This document shows, one piece after another, positions 8,530 through 16,568 of a stretch of 64,000 nt of DNA. Origin of the DNA: a virus; IMG/VR virus record IMGVR_UViG_3300032294_003343, positions 105,184-169,183 of that record; one strand, given 5' to 3'. Both the position numbers and the translations under genes were made by a program. Numbering within the stretch: the first letter of the stretch is position 1; the number at the start of each line of letters is the position of its first letter. The notes below the pieces were generated by a model that searched no databases, was not told where the DNA came from, and saw only the letters and a list, made by a program, of their open reading frames with translations.

Positions 8530-10247
8530 TTAATGTCTTCTAAACTTCCAGGAATAATTTTGCCATTTTCATCAATACCTTTTGCAGATACTTTTGGCTC
8601 ATGAAGTTCCCAAGGATCTGTCATCACTTCAATAATTTCAGGACCTGAATGTGAAAAAGTACTTTGTATTAAGTCAAGTTGATTATTGTTCAATATTTGA
8701 CTGTACTTAATCCCAAAAGCATCAGATATTTTTTTGAAATTTGGAAGAGTAACTCCTGATGAAGGTTCAGAACCAACTAAATTTCCTTTGAAAAATGAAT
8801 TTTGTGTAAGTTTGATTGATAAGTACCCATCATTATTCAGAATAAATATTTTGATTGGTAAATTATGATGAACGACAGTTTGCAATTCTTGCAAGTTCAT
8901 CATAATACTCCCGTCGCCTTCTATGCAAATGATAGTTTTATTACATCCATAATAGGCTCCTATTGCTGCAGGAAGACCATAGCCCATTGGAGCAGTACCT
9001 TCATTAGAAAAAAGCTGTTGATTTGATCGCAGCCTTACAGTCTTGTGAAGAACAACATGAGCTGTTCCATCACTAGTAACTATAATGCTATCATCATCAA
9101 GAAATTCTTCTAACTTTTCAGAAAACACATAGGTACTTACATAGTTTTCTAACTTTCTATGTTTATCTAATACAAGTTGTTCTTCAGATCTTTTGAGCTT
9201 AATATAGTCCAGCCATTCTCTTATATCAAAGTTTGCTTCATATGTTTCAAAAAACTCAAAAAAATTCTTTAAATCTAAATTGATTCCAATGAAAGAATCA
9301 TTTTGATCAAATTTTTTTATTTCAAAATTATCTACATCTATTACTATTTTTTTAGCATTTGGAGCAAACTTGTTAAGATCGTATCCAATTACTTTAGGAT
9401 TTAATCTAGACCCTAAAGATATAATAAAATCAGCTTGTTGAATTATCTGGTTTGATGTTTTTTGCCCTAAGATTCCAATTTTACCAGTGTAAAATTCATA
9501 ATCATAATTGATAATGTCTACTGCTGAATGAGGTCCTGATACAACTGGCAACTGATACTTTTGAATAAAATTCTTAAGCTCATTGATGGTGCCAGAAGAT
9601 TTAATTCCATTGCCTATAACAACAACTGGCTTTGATTTTTGAAAATTATCAAAACAACTTTTCAATAATTCTATTTGTTTTGAATTGTCACTTTCATCAA
9701 ATATTTGAGCAGATTTAAGAGATTCAACATCAATTTCCGAGGCTTGAATATCAAGAGGTACATCCAACCATACGGGTCCTGGTCTCTTATTAACGCATTC
9801 ATTCCATGCAGTTTCCAAATGATATTTAATTTCATTTTTATCATAAACTGTTTCTGCATACTTAGTCATAGTTTTTACTGTATTGACAATATCAAATTCT
9901 TGTTGTCCAATTTGTCTACATCCAGTATTGATTGACATTTGCTCAGTAGGAACTTGACCAGATATAACTATCATTGGGATAGAATCTTGGTAAGCACACA
10001 AAACTCCAGTAATTGCATTTGTTCCTCCTGGACCAGTAGTAACCAAAACACAACCAGGTTTACCAGAAGTTCTGAAATATGCTTCTGCTGCCATTGCACA
10101 GGCTTGTTCATGGTGATTGCAAACGTATCTTAAGCCTGATTTACCAAGTGAATCAATTAAATGCATACAGCCTCCACCGGATACGGTGAAGACTGTGTCT
10201 ATGCCTTTTTCTTTTATAAATTCAAAAATATAGTCTGATAATTTCAT
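8526..10247 (-). CDS. ThDP-dependent acetolactate synthase-like enzyme (573 aa)
   Basis: Full-length member of the acetolactate synthase/pyruvate decarboxylase ThDP family with Pyr, central and PP domains in the usual order. The activating glutamate is in NHHEQA (Glu47), and the diphosphate/Mg site GDGS (about 444-447) is followed some 25 residues later by the NN of the ThDP fold. Length matches the family (550-590 aa). In polysaccharide loci such enzymes include YerE, which adds a two-carbon unit from pyruvate to a CDP-3,6-dideoxy-4-ketohexose. The RfbH-type dehydrase at 27860 makes that class of substrate. Biosynthetic acetolactate synthase is less likely because no other branched-chain amino acid gene is present. 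Confidence 0.75.
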   Translation of the reverse strand: MKLSDYIFEFIKEKGIDTVFTVSGGGCMHLIDSLGKSGLRYVCNHHEQACAMAAEAYFRTSGKPGCVLVTTGPGGTNAITGVLCAYQDSIPMIVISGQVPTEQMSINTGCRQIGQQEFDIVNTVKTMTKYAETVYDKNEIKYHLETAWNECVNKRPGPVWLDVPLDIQASEIDVESLKSAQIFDESDNSKQIELLKSCFDNFQKSKPVVVIGNGIKSSGTINELKNFIQKYQLPVVSGPHSAVDIINYDYEFYTGKIGILGQKTSNQIIQQADFIISLGSRLNPKVIGYDLNKFAPNAKKIVIDVDNFEIKKFDQNDSFIGINLDLKNFFEFFETYEANFDIREWLDYIKLKRSEEQLVLDKHRKLENYVSTYVFSEKLEEFLDDDSIIVTSDGTAHVVLHKTVRLRSNQQLFSNEGTAPMGYGLPAAIGAYYGCNKTIICIEGDGSIMMNLQELQTVVHHNLPIKIFILNNDGYLSIKLTQNSFFKGNLVGSEPSSGVTLPNFKKISDAFGIKYSQILNNNQLDLIQSTFSHSGPEIIEVMTDPWELHEPKVSAKGIDENGKIIPGSLEDIK

Positions 10248-11317
10248 TGCAAATCATCTTTTGTTAATGGACTACCTTTTTTCAAATCTTTGTTTAGGAT
10301 AAATTCATTATCCATAAATTCTCTAGAAGTGATTTGATTTATGTCTGGTAAATAAGGTACAGCCGCATAAACATCCTTTAATGTTACAGTATACCCTTTT
10401 TTCAAATCCTTATTTATATAAAAGCCTCGGTAAAGAGCAGCTAAATATTCACTCTCTTTTTCATCAATAATTCTTCTTTGTGATGAGGATGTTCCACACA
10501 TTTGGTTTGACTTATGAAATGCTTTGAACCATTCGTCAACTTGATGAGGTAAAGAACAATATTTACTTACTTCTTTCTGCTCATGGTTTTTTGGATAAGG
10601 TATATCAATGTGTCTCTCCCAAGTCCTTACTCCTTTTGCATAAGAAATGAACATTGAAGATTCCCAATCGTGATACTCATGAGTGGAAAAACCAATTGTA
10701 TGATTTGGATATTTAGATTTCAAATAGTCTATTTGATTTAACTCAAGTTCAGAGTCTTCGCTTGGATATTTAGAAACACAATGATTTATAGCTAATGGGA
10801 TTTTTCTATTGTCAAAAAATCTAACGACATCATCAATTTGTTTTTCATTAGCCCCACCAGTAGAGATAATTACAGGTTTCTTAGTACTGGCAATTTTTTG
10901 AAGCAGAATCCAATCATTGATATCTGCACTAGAAACTTTGATAATTGGTAAATCAAATTGCACACACCAATCAACAGACTTTTCGTCAAAAGGTGTAGCC
11001 ATGGGTATGCAATTAGTTTTCTTGATGTATTCGACAAGTTCAGACATTTCGTCAAAACTTAGCTTTGTTTTTAAAGTTTTTTGAATGTATCTTTCTTTTT
11101 TGGGAAGAGTAAGTAAATCTTGATTCTTCCCATTATCAACAAACTCACTATGAATGAAATTTTCAACATCTCTGAATTGCAACTTAATTGCAGCTTTGAT
11201 TTTGTTATTTCGTACAACAGAAGCAAATTCTTTAACTATTTGTTTGCCTCTTGACAAAGAGCCCCAATGGTTATTTGCAAGCTCTAAAACAAATAAATTA
11301 TGGAAAATTTCGTTCAT
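10244..11317 (-). CDS. NeuB-family sialic acid synthase-like protein with SAF domain (357 aa)
   Basis: Aldolase-type TIM barrel of the NeuB family, which condenses phosphoenolpyruvate with an N-acyl mannosamine-type sugar to make nonulosonic acids. Visible family landmarks: ELANNH near the start, PFDEKSVD (about 125), KVSSADI, ISTGG, HCVSKYP and an ERHID motif near the end of the barrel. The C-terminal 70 residues resemble an SAF/antifreeze-like domain with repeated DLKKG turns. Length fits NeuB/PseI/LegI. No NeuA-type CMP transferase or NeuC lies in the window, so the product or its activation would need host enzymes, or the enzyme has another sugar substrate. It overlaps the ThDP gene by four bases. 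Confidence 0.75.
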   Translation of the reverse strand: MNEIFHNLFVLELANNHWGSLSRGKQIVKEFASVVRNNKIKAAIKLQFRDVENFIHSEFVDNGKNQDLLTLPKKERYIQKTLKTKLSFDEMSELVEYIKKTNCIPMATPFDEKSVDWCVQFDLPIIKVSSADINDWILLQKIASTKKPVIISTGGANEKQIDDVVRFFDNRKIPLAINHCVSKYPSEDSELELNQIDYLKSKYPNHTIGFSTHEYHDWESSMFISYAKGVRTWERHIDIPYPKNHEQKEVSKYCSLPHQVDEWFKAFHKSNQMCGTSSSQRRIIDEKESEYLAALYRGFYINKDLKKGYTVTLKDVYAAVPYLPDINQITSREFMDNEFILNKDLKKGSPLTKDDLQ

Positions 11318-11321
11318 AAAA

Positions 11322-11352
11322 ATATTATAGTGTAAATTGAACTAAAGGTAAA
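11322..11352 (-). promoter_or_regulatory. Leaderless-type promoter before NeuB-like gene
   Basis: On the minus strand a TTTACC -35-like box (11347-11352), a 17-base spacer and TATAAT (11324-11329) end six bases before the ATG at 11317. The box lies over the end of the upstream methyltransferase gene. No ribosome-binding site is present, so an mRNA starting at the ATG is predicted. Confidence 0.5.
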
Positions 11353-12221
11353 GTAATTCCAGTTTGATCAATAACTTCAGACTTGTATCCATATGATTCC
11401 AAAATCTTTGTAAATGTATCAATGTTAAGTACTCCATTTACATTATGAGCTTCCACAATAATTTTGGGTTTATAATGATCAAAAAACTCTTTATTTTCAA
11501 AGATAAAAGATTCTGCACCCTCAATATCACACTTAATAAAATCAACTCTATCAAGGTTATATTTTTGTACGATATCAAAAAGAGTGTAACATTTTACTTC
11601 AACAATCTCGCCTCTTTCTCCAACAAGATCAACTGCTGAAGATCCCATATTTTGTTCAAGCGAAAATTTCAGTGTTCCAGTATGTGTCCAAACTGCAGCA
11701 TTTAATAATTCAATATTCTCTGATTGAAACAACGCAATATTTTTTTGCAAGCATTCGAAGTTTGTAAAATCAGGTTCCATAGCAATAACTTTTCCTGACT
11801 TTCCAACATTATTTGAAAAAGCTATTGACGTTAAGCCAGAATATGCACCAAGGTCAAACACTACATGTCCTTCTGACAAATTAGCAAAATCCAAATATTG
11901 CTCAATTGTTACAAATGGTTCAGCAAGTGATGGGCAAAAAGGCTCAAATAAATCAAATCCCTTGACCTTATGTTGTGCAGGTTTTGAAAAATCTACTACT
12001 TTTTTCCCATCTACAATTTTGTAAGAAACTGAACTAAAATAATAGTCAAACCCATACATTATAGTTTTTATGTAAACATTTTGTCTTTTATTGATAATAA
12101 CGATTTGATCATCATTAATAATGTGGATATTGTCATCTACTTCTACCACTTGCATGTTCAGTTCTAACATTGCTTCATAAACTGTTTTCTTTTTTGGTAA
12201 AACATCAGTTTCAGTTACCAT
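11325..12221 (-). CDS. FkbM-family methyltransferase (298 aa)
   Basis: Class I SAM-dependent methyltransferase of FkbM type. SAM motif I is VVFDLGAYSG (about residues 120-129), followed by an acidic AMEPD turn, and the family signature VDFIKCDIEGAE lies near residue 220. FkbM-type proteins usually O-methylate sugars or natural products and are common in surface-glycan loci and in phages. The N-terminal 110 residues are an unassigned extension. The start has a good Shine-Dalgarno (AAGGAG) and the gene follows the SDR gene at 12215 with a seven-base overlap. It is cytoplasmic; substrate unknown. Confidence 0.8.
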   Translation of the reverse strand: MVTETDVLPKKKTVYEAMLELNMQVVEVDDNIHIINDDQIVIINKRQNVYIKTIMYGFDYYFSSVSYKIVDGKKVVDFSKPAQHKVKGFDLFEPFCPSLAEPFVTIEQYLDFANLSEGHVVFDLGAYSGLTSIAFSNNVGKSGKVIAMEPDFTNFECLQKNIALFQSENIELLNAAVWTHTGTLKFSLEQNMGSSAVDLVGERGEIVEVKCYTLFDIVQKYNLDRVDFIKCDIEGAESFIFENKEFFDHYKPKIIVEAHNVNGVLNIDTFTKILESYGYKSEVIDQTGITLPLVQFTL

Positions 12222-13168
12222 ATAAAATTCTCCTTATAGTATTTGATAATTTCAATAATTTCATTATCAAAAATACACTTTGGTGTCCATCCAAGATTTC
12301 GCAATTTACTGTCATTGAGTGCATATCTGACATCTTGACCTGGTCTAACAATATTAAAATCGATGTACTCTCTCGGATCTTCAATATGTTTGTCAAAGTA
12401 GATATCTAATATTTTTTCAACTGTTCTTATATTTGATTGTTCAAATCCACCAGCAACATTAAATATCTCATTTTTACAATTGTTCTCAATTATAGTCAAA
12501 ACAGCGCTGGCGGTATCTTTAGCATGCAACCAATTTCTTACAGGTTTGCCTTCTGCATGTAAAGGTATTCTTCTGCCAAGTTTAAGGAATTTACACGCTT
12601 TTGGGATAAGTTTTTCTACATATTGACCTATGCCATAATTATTTGTTGGTCTGATTATAATATAGGGTATGTTGTAAGTTCTTGACCATGCTGTAATCAA
12701 TTGATCTGCAGCAGCCTTGGTTGCTGAATAAGGGTTAGATGGCTTAAGAACGTCAGTTTCAATATGTTCACCATCTGATATATCACCATAAACTTCATCA
12801 GTGCTAAAATGAATAAATGTAGGAACAATATATCCCTCTTTTTGATAAGCCCTCAAAAGTTCAAGAATGTTATAAACACCATCAATGTTTGAATGTAAAA
12901 AATCATCACTTTTACGTATTGAATTATCTACATGTGTTTCGGCTGCAGTATTGATAAAATAATCGCAGTCAACCAATCTATCTAAATCACATATATCTTT
13001 TTCTTCAAACTTAAACTTTGGATTAGATTTAAATTCTTCCAATTTAGAAATTCTTGATGCATATGTACATTTATCAATTCCGAAAACATACCAGCCTTTA
13101 TCAAGACAAGCTTGAGTTACATATGACCCAATAAATCCTAAGCATCCTGTCACGTATACTACTTTCAT
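12215..13168 (-). CDS. rfbB-like: dTDP/CDP-glucose 4,6-dehydratase-like SDR (317 aa)
   Basis: Close to the RmlB/RfbB type of extended SDR that oxidises C4 and removes water across C5-C6 of a nucleotide-activated hexose, giving the 4-keto-6-deoxy intermediate used for most deoxysugars. Landmarks: TGCLGFIGS at the N-terminus, AAETHVDNSI, FSTDEVYGD (catalytic Asp-Glu pair), NPYSATKAAAD (YxxxK) and RPTNNYGIGQ. ATG 13168 is taken because it overlaps the upstream stop as ATGA; an earlier in-frame codon at 13192 lies inside the previous gene. Whether the natural nucleotide is dTDP, CDP or another cannot be read from the sequence; the RfbH-like gene downstream would favour CDP. Confidence 0.8.
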   Translation of the reverse strand: MKVVYVTGCLGFIGSYVTQACLDKGWYVFGIDKCTYASRISKLEEFKSNPKFKFEEKDICDLDRLVDCDYFINTAAETHVDNSIRKSDDFLHSNIDGVYNILELLRAYQKEGYIVPTFIHFSTDEVYGDISDGEHIETDVLKPSNPYSATKAAADQLITAWSRTYNIPYIIIRPTNNYGIGQYVEKLIPKACKFLKLGRRIPLHAEGKPVRNWLHAKDTASAVLTIIENNCKNEIFNVAGGFEQSNIRTVEKILDIYFDKHIEDPREYIDFNIVRPGQDVRYALNDSKLRNLGWTPKCIFDNEIIEIIKYYKENFIW

Positions 13169-14040
13169 GATGTTTTCTTTTTCTTTTTGCAAGCTAGCAT
13201 ATATAAGTTTGTGAAATGAACATAATCTAAAGCTGCCTGATAATTCAAAACTTGCTCCTTGATAATTTCAAGTCCACAAGATTCAATTAAGCAATGCAAA
13301 GATTTATTAGAATAAAAATTTATATGTTCATGCCAATGTTTTTTAGTTTTATATAGATCTAATGACTCATTATTTTTTGCCATAAGATCTTCACAAGGAA
13401 CCTCTAGATATAAAACCGTATTTTCGCTCATGGATTCAATTATATCCATAAGTAATTGCTTTGGATAAGAGACATGTTCAAGAACATTGCTACAAACTAC
13501 CAAATCATAAGCATGATTTTTAATCATAGATGGTTCTATTTTTTCACAATTTGGAAACAATGTTTTGTCTGTCCATTCATAGATGTAAACTTTGCTAGCT
13601 GTTTCTAAAAATGGAGTGTTTTTACCATCATCTCCTCCCCAATCCAATACGAGTGGTTTAATGCTGATAAAGTCAAGAAAACTTTCAATTTCTTTTTTAT
13701 ATCCAATAGCTACATCCAAATTTTTCTGTTTATCTTTATAACCTGGTTCATAAGAATCTCTGACATCTATATATTTTGATTCTCTGTAATTCTCATATAA
13801 GTTTTTTAATTCATGATCTTCAAATCTGAAATCACTGAATAAAAAACCACAATCTTGGCATTGCACAGACTTGCAAGGCATATAAATAGTGCCATTTGGT
13901 ACTCCATACAAATTCCATGTGTCATCTATTTCAAATAAATCATAATCGAATATCATTTTTGACATAAATGGCATCAAAATAGCAGAAGATTTTTCTAGTT
14001 TTTTACTTTCACAACAAGGGCAGGATAAAGCTAAATTCAT
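13165..14040 (-). CDS. SAM-dependent methyltransferase with N-terminal zinc motif (291 aa)
   Basis: The N-terminus carries CPCC (about residues 8-11) and a second CQDCG (about 59-63), a zinc-binding pattern of sugar C-methyltransferases and related polysaccharide-locus methyltransferases. The methyltransferase domain follows, with a degenerate SAM loop LDWGGDDGK and the DLVVCSNVLEHV motif typical of Methyltransf_11/23 folds. The usual third C-terminal domain of sugar C-methyltransferases seems absent, given the short length. It is the first gene of the leftward arm. Its ATG lies 127 bases from the divergent gene at 14168. Confidence 0.65.
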   Translation of the reverse strand: MNLALSCPCCESKKLEKSSAILMPFMSKMIFDYDLFEIDDTWNLYGVPNGTIYMPCKSVQCQDCGFLFSDFRFEDHELKNLYENYRESKYIDVRDSYEPGYKDKQKNLDVAIGYKKEIESFLDFISIKPLVLDWGGDDGKNTPFLETASKVYIYEWTDKTLFPNCEKIEPSMIKNHAYDLVVCSNVLEHVSYPKQLLMDIIESMSENTVLYLEVPCEDLMAKNNESLDLYKTKKHWHEHINFYSNKSLHCLIESCGLEIIKEQVLNYQAALDYVHFTNLYMLACKKKKKTS

Positions 14041-14167
14041 TTTGCATTCTCAAAAAAATATTATACATTCATAATTAACAAACGTAAAAACTTGACCAAC
14101 ATAATCTCTATAGTTATTGAAAATTGATTTTTTTATAAGTAGGTATAATTAAATTAGGATTATTTAT
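14041..14167. promoter_or_regulatory. Divergent promoter region of the sugar cassette
   Basis: A 127-base AT-rich gap separates the two arms of the cassette. Rightward, TATAAT (14144-14149) lies 18 bases before ATG 14168 with an AGGA ribosome site between; TTGAAA (14117) and TTGATT (14124) are badly spaced as -35 boxes (21 and 14 bases). Leftward, TATAAT sits at 14060-14065 on the minus strand, 19 bases before the ATG of the methyltransferase gene. No operator-like palindrome stands out. Confidence 0.5.
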
Positions 14168-14569
14168 ATGAATAGAAAATATTTACCAACTCTTTCAGAA
14201 CTCGTTGATCGTCTTTCAATTGTGCAGCTTAAAGAAGTTTTTATAACTGAACATAAGGCTGAATATGCAGAGGAAATTGCTGCAATTGTTCATGATATCC
14301 AGGCACATCTTGATGAAAATGATGCTGTTGTAGATGCAGAGGTAATTCGTGCAATAGTTGTTCTTTCGCAAATGAATTTACATATTTGGCATAATGAAAC
14401 TAATTATCGTAAGGGTATCAAGGATGGAAACAATCTTGAACTAACTCATGGATTGAATGGAATTAGAAATACTGCTAAAAACAAAATTCAAGAAGTTTGT
14501 GGTGGTAGAAAAGATTATAAGATCGATTGTCTTGCTGCTGATTTCAAAGATTGGGAGATTAGCTGGTAA
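14168..14569 (+). CDS. Small hypothetical protein of the sugar cassette (133 aa)
   Basis: A soluble, helical 133-residue protein starting with a LPTLSELVDRLSIVQLK segment and carrying an LHIWHNETNYRKG stretch in the middle. Small helical proteins with this layout occur in bacterial polysaccharide loci, and the N-W-E-R pattern recalls DUF4254, but I cannot place it in that family with confidence. It has an AGGA ribosome site eight bases before the ATG, and its stop overlaps the next ATG by one base, so it is probably co-translated with the SDR enzyme that follows. No catalytic residues could be proposed. Confidence 0.5.
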   Translation: MNRKYLPTLSELVDRLSIVQLKEVFITEHKAEYAEEIAAIVHDIQAHLDENDAVVDAEVIRAIVVLSQMNLHIWHNETNYRKGIKDGNNLELTHGLNGIRNTAKNKIQEVCGGRKDYKIDCLAADFKDWEISW

Positions 14570-15507
14570 TGGAAAAAGTCTTAATTACTGGTGGAGCTGG
14601 ATATTTAGGTTCTACCCTTACTGAAGTGTTGTTGTCTAAAGGCTATGCAGTTACTGTATTAGACAATTTAACTTATAAGCAACTTTCTCTCACGTCTTTC
14701 TGTCATAATAAAAACTTCAATCTTATTGTTGGAGATGTACGGGATACCAAACTTCTTACAAGTCTGGTGGAAACTCATGACATCATCATTCCATTAGCTG
14801 CAATTGTAGGTATGCCAGCTTGTAAAAAAGATCCAGATCTAACAGTAGCTGTAAATTATCAACAAATTAAAAACATTGTTGAGGTAATTCAGCCAAGTCA
14901 GAAATTGTTAGTTCCTAATACAAACTCTCAATATGGAAGTTCTGAAACAATCATTACAGAAGAAAGTCCATTCAATCCTCTTTCTCTTTATGCGCAAACA
15001 AAATGCGATGCTGAAAAGCGTGTTTTAGAATGGGGTAATGGTATTTCTTTAAGGCTTGCAACAGTATTTGGAGTTTCTTACAGACAAAGAATGGATTTGC
15101 TTGTAAATGATTTTGTTTATCGAGCTTTCACTGATGAGTTTTTAGTTTTATTCGAATCTCATTTCTTACGAAACTATGTGCATGTAAGAGATGTTGCTAA
15201 AGCTTTTGTTCATTTGATTGAAAATTATGAAACCTGCAATAACAATGCATTCAATGTAGGTCTTACTTCTGCAAACATGTCAAAACTTCAACTTGCTCAA
15301 AAGGTCAAAGAATATGTGCCAAGCTTAGTCATTATTGAAGAACAATTTAAAGAAGATTTTGATAAGAGAAACTATGTTGTTTCTAATGAGAAACTTGAAA
15401 AAACAGGTTGGTCATGTGATTTTTCATTGGACGCTGGAATTCAAGAATTGCTTATGGCATATCAAATGATAGCGAATTTCAAGAATAAAGATTTTACAAA
15501 TTTATAG
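14569..15507 (+). CDS. NAD-dependent epimerase/dehydratase, SDR family (312 aa)
   Basis: Extended SDR with the NAD-binding motif TGGAGYLGS at residues 7-15 and the catalytic Y-A-Q-T-K near residue 144, preceded by a TNSQYG stretch supplying the catalytic Ser. The family contains nucleotide-sugar 4-epimerases, dehydratases and heptose epimerases. The C-terminal half carries substrate-domain motifs (RNYVHVRDVAKA, FNVG). It is the second gene of the rightward arm, overlapping its upstream neighbour by one base, and is followed seven bases later by a glycosyltransferase. Exact substrate unknown. Confidence 0.75.
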   Translation: MEKVLITGGAGYLGSTLTEVLLSKGYAVTVLDNLTYKQLSLTSFCHNKNFNLIVGDVRDTKLLTSLVETHDIIIPLAAIVGMPACKKDPDLTVAVNYQQIKNIVEVIQPSQKLLVPNTNSQYGSSETIITEESPFNPLSLYAQTKCDAEKRVLEWGNGISLRLATVFGVSYRQRMDLLVNDFVYRAFTDEFLVLFESHFLRNYVHVRDVAKAFVHLIENYETCNNNAFNVGLTSANMSKLQLAQKVKEYVPSLVIIEEQFKEDFDKRNYVVSNEKLEKTGWSCDFSLDAGIQELLMAYQMIANFKNKDFTNL

Positions 15508-15514
15508 GAATATT

Positions 15515-16534
15515 ATGAAAGTACTCTTCGTTTACAAACCTTTTTATCAACATGATACAAAATCAGAAAACCATCAAGAAAAGCTTAGAGGTTCATTTCA
15601 TGCAGCTTTTGGTGAAGATAACCCAGATTATCAAATGGAAGTTTTACATTTCGGTAATGCTCCTGGATTAATTAGAACCCCCAAAGAAATGAATGAAGAA
15701 ATGCTCAAGAGAGATTTCGATATTTGTATTGTATGCGAAGAACTTCATTTTGCGGTTGAGCTAGATACTATCAAAAAACTTGGTAAGAAGTTATTTCTTA
15801 CTAATTGGGACTTGTTTATTGGAACAGCTCCGAGCATACATGTCAACTTCAGATTAATGATTAAGAAGCCTAGAATCTGGGGTGAGCACAAATTTCCAGT
15901 TCCAATGATTGAAGCAACTCAATATTGTAAGTTTTTAGTTGGTGACTATGGTTACGATGAAATTCTTCCAAATATGTATGCTATTGATCAGCCTATAGAT
16001 TCACGAGTTTTTAATACTGAAGGATGCACTGAAGAAAGTAGAACTACAGATGTTGGCTTCAATGGAATGATTTATATTCAAGAAAGAGCTAGATATTATG
16101 AACTCTTTCGAAAAGCTAATCTGCCTATCACATATACCGGAAGCGTCAACAAAGATATTTTCCCAGCTCAAGTTTTGTCAACTAAAGACTATGCTGAGAT
16201 TTATAAGAAAACCAAAATCTCTTTGTGTTTTACAGAAGCAATTTTTAGTCCAAACAATCATACAAGAAAAGGCAGAATTTCAGAAGTAGCATCTTGTGGA
16301 AGTTTTTTACTTACTACTCATCCTGACTGTATGAAGTATCGTGATAAGTCTTGGTACAAAATTGGGGAGCATTTTGACTCTATGGATGAATCTGACTGTG
16401 TAGATAAAGTTAGATATTATTTGAATAATCCTGAAAAAAGAATTCAAATGGCTGATGCAATGCATAAACATTGGCAAGAAAATTATTCTCCAGTCAAATG
16501 GTGGGGAAATGTCTTTAGATGGGCAAAATTATAA
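15515..16534 (+). CDS. Glycosyltransferase, CgeB/GT1-like, paralogue 1 (339 aa)
   Basis: GT-B-like protein of the CgeB/Glyco_trans_1_2 type. The C-terminal half shows the donor-domain pattern: an EIYKKTKISLCF segment, RKGRISEVASCGSFLL (the glycine-rich turn and catalytic-site Glu region), then DKVRYYLNNPEKR and a terminal W-Y/W-W helix. The same C-terminal sequence order recurs at 21939-22934 and 24136-25107, so the three are paralogues. No membrane helix is present. An AGGA ribosome site precedes the ATG. Donor and acceptor sugars are unknown. Confidence 0.75.
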   Translation: MKVLFVYKPFYQHDTKSENHQEKLRGSFHAAFGEDNPDYQMEVLHFGNAPGLIRTPKEMNEEMLKRDFDICIVCEELHFAVELDTIKKLGKKLFLTNWDLFIGTAPSIHVNFRLMIKKPRIWGEHKFPVPMIEATQYCKFLVGDYGYDEILPNMYAIDQPIDSRVFNTEGCTEESRTTDVGFNGMIYIQERARYYELFRKANLPITYTGSVNKDIFPAQVLSTKDYAEIYKKTKISLCFTEAIFSPNNHTRKGRISEVASCGSFLLTTHPDCMKYRDKSWYKIGEHFDSMDESDCVDKVRYYLNNPEKRIQMADAMHKHWQENYSPVKWWGNVFRWAKL

Positions 16535-16568
16535 ACTGTTAGTATAATGAGAATAAGGTAAAAAATAT

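Noticed and set aside
8526-10247. Housekeeping IlvB acetolactate synthase
   Set aside because: No IlvH/IlvN, IlvC or IlvD neighbour, and it overlaps sugar-type SDR and NeuB genes, so a sugar role is more likely.
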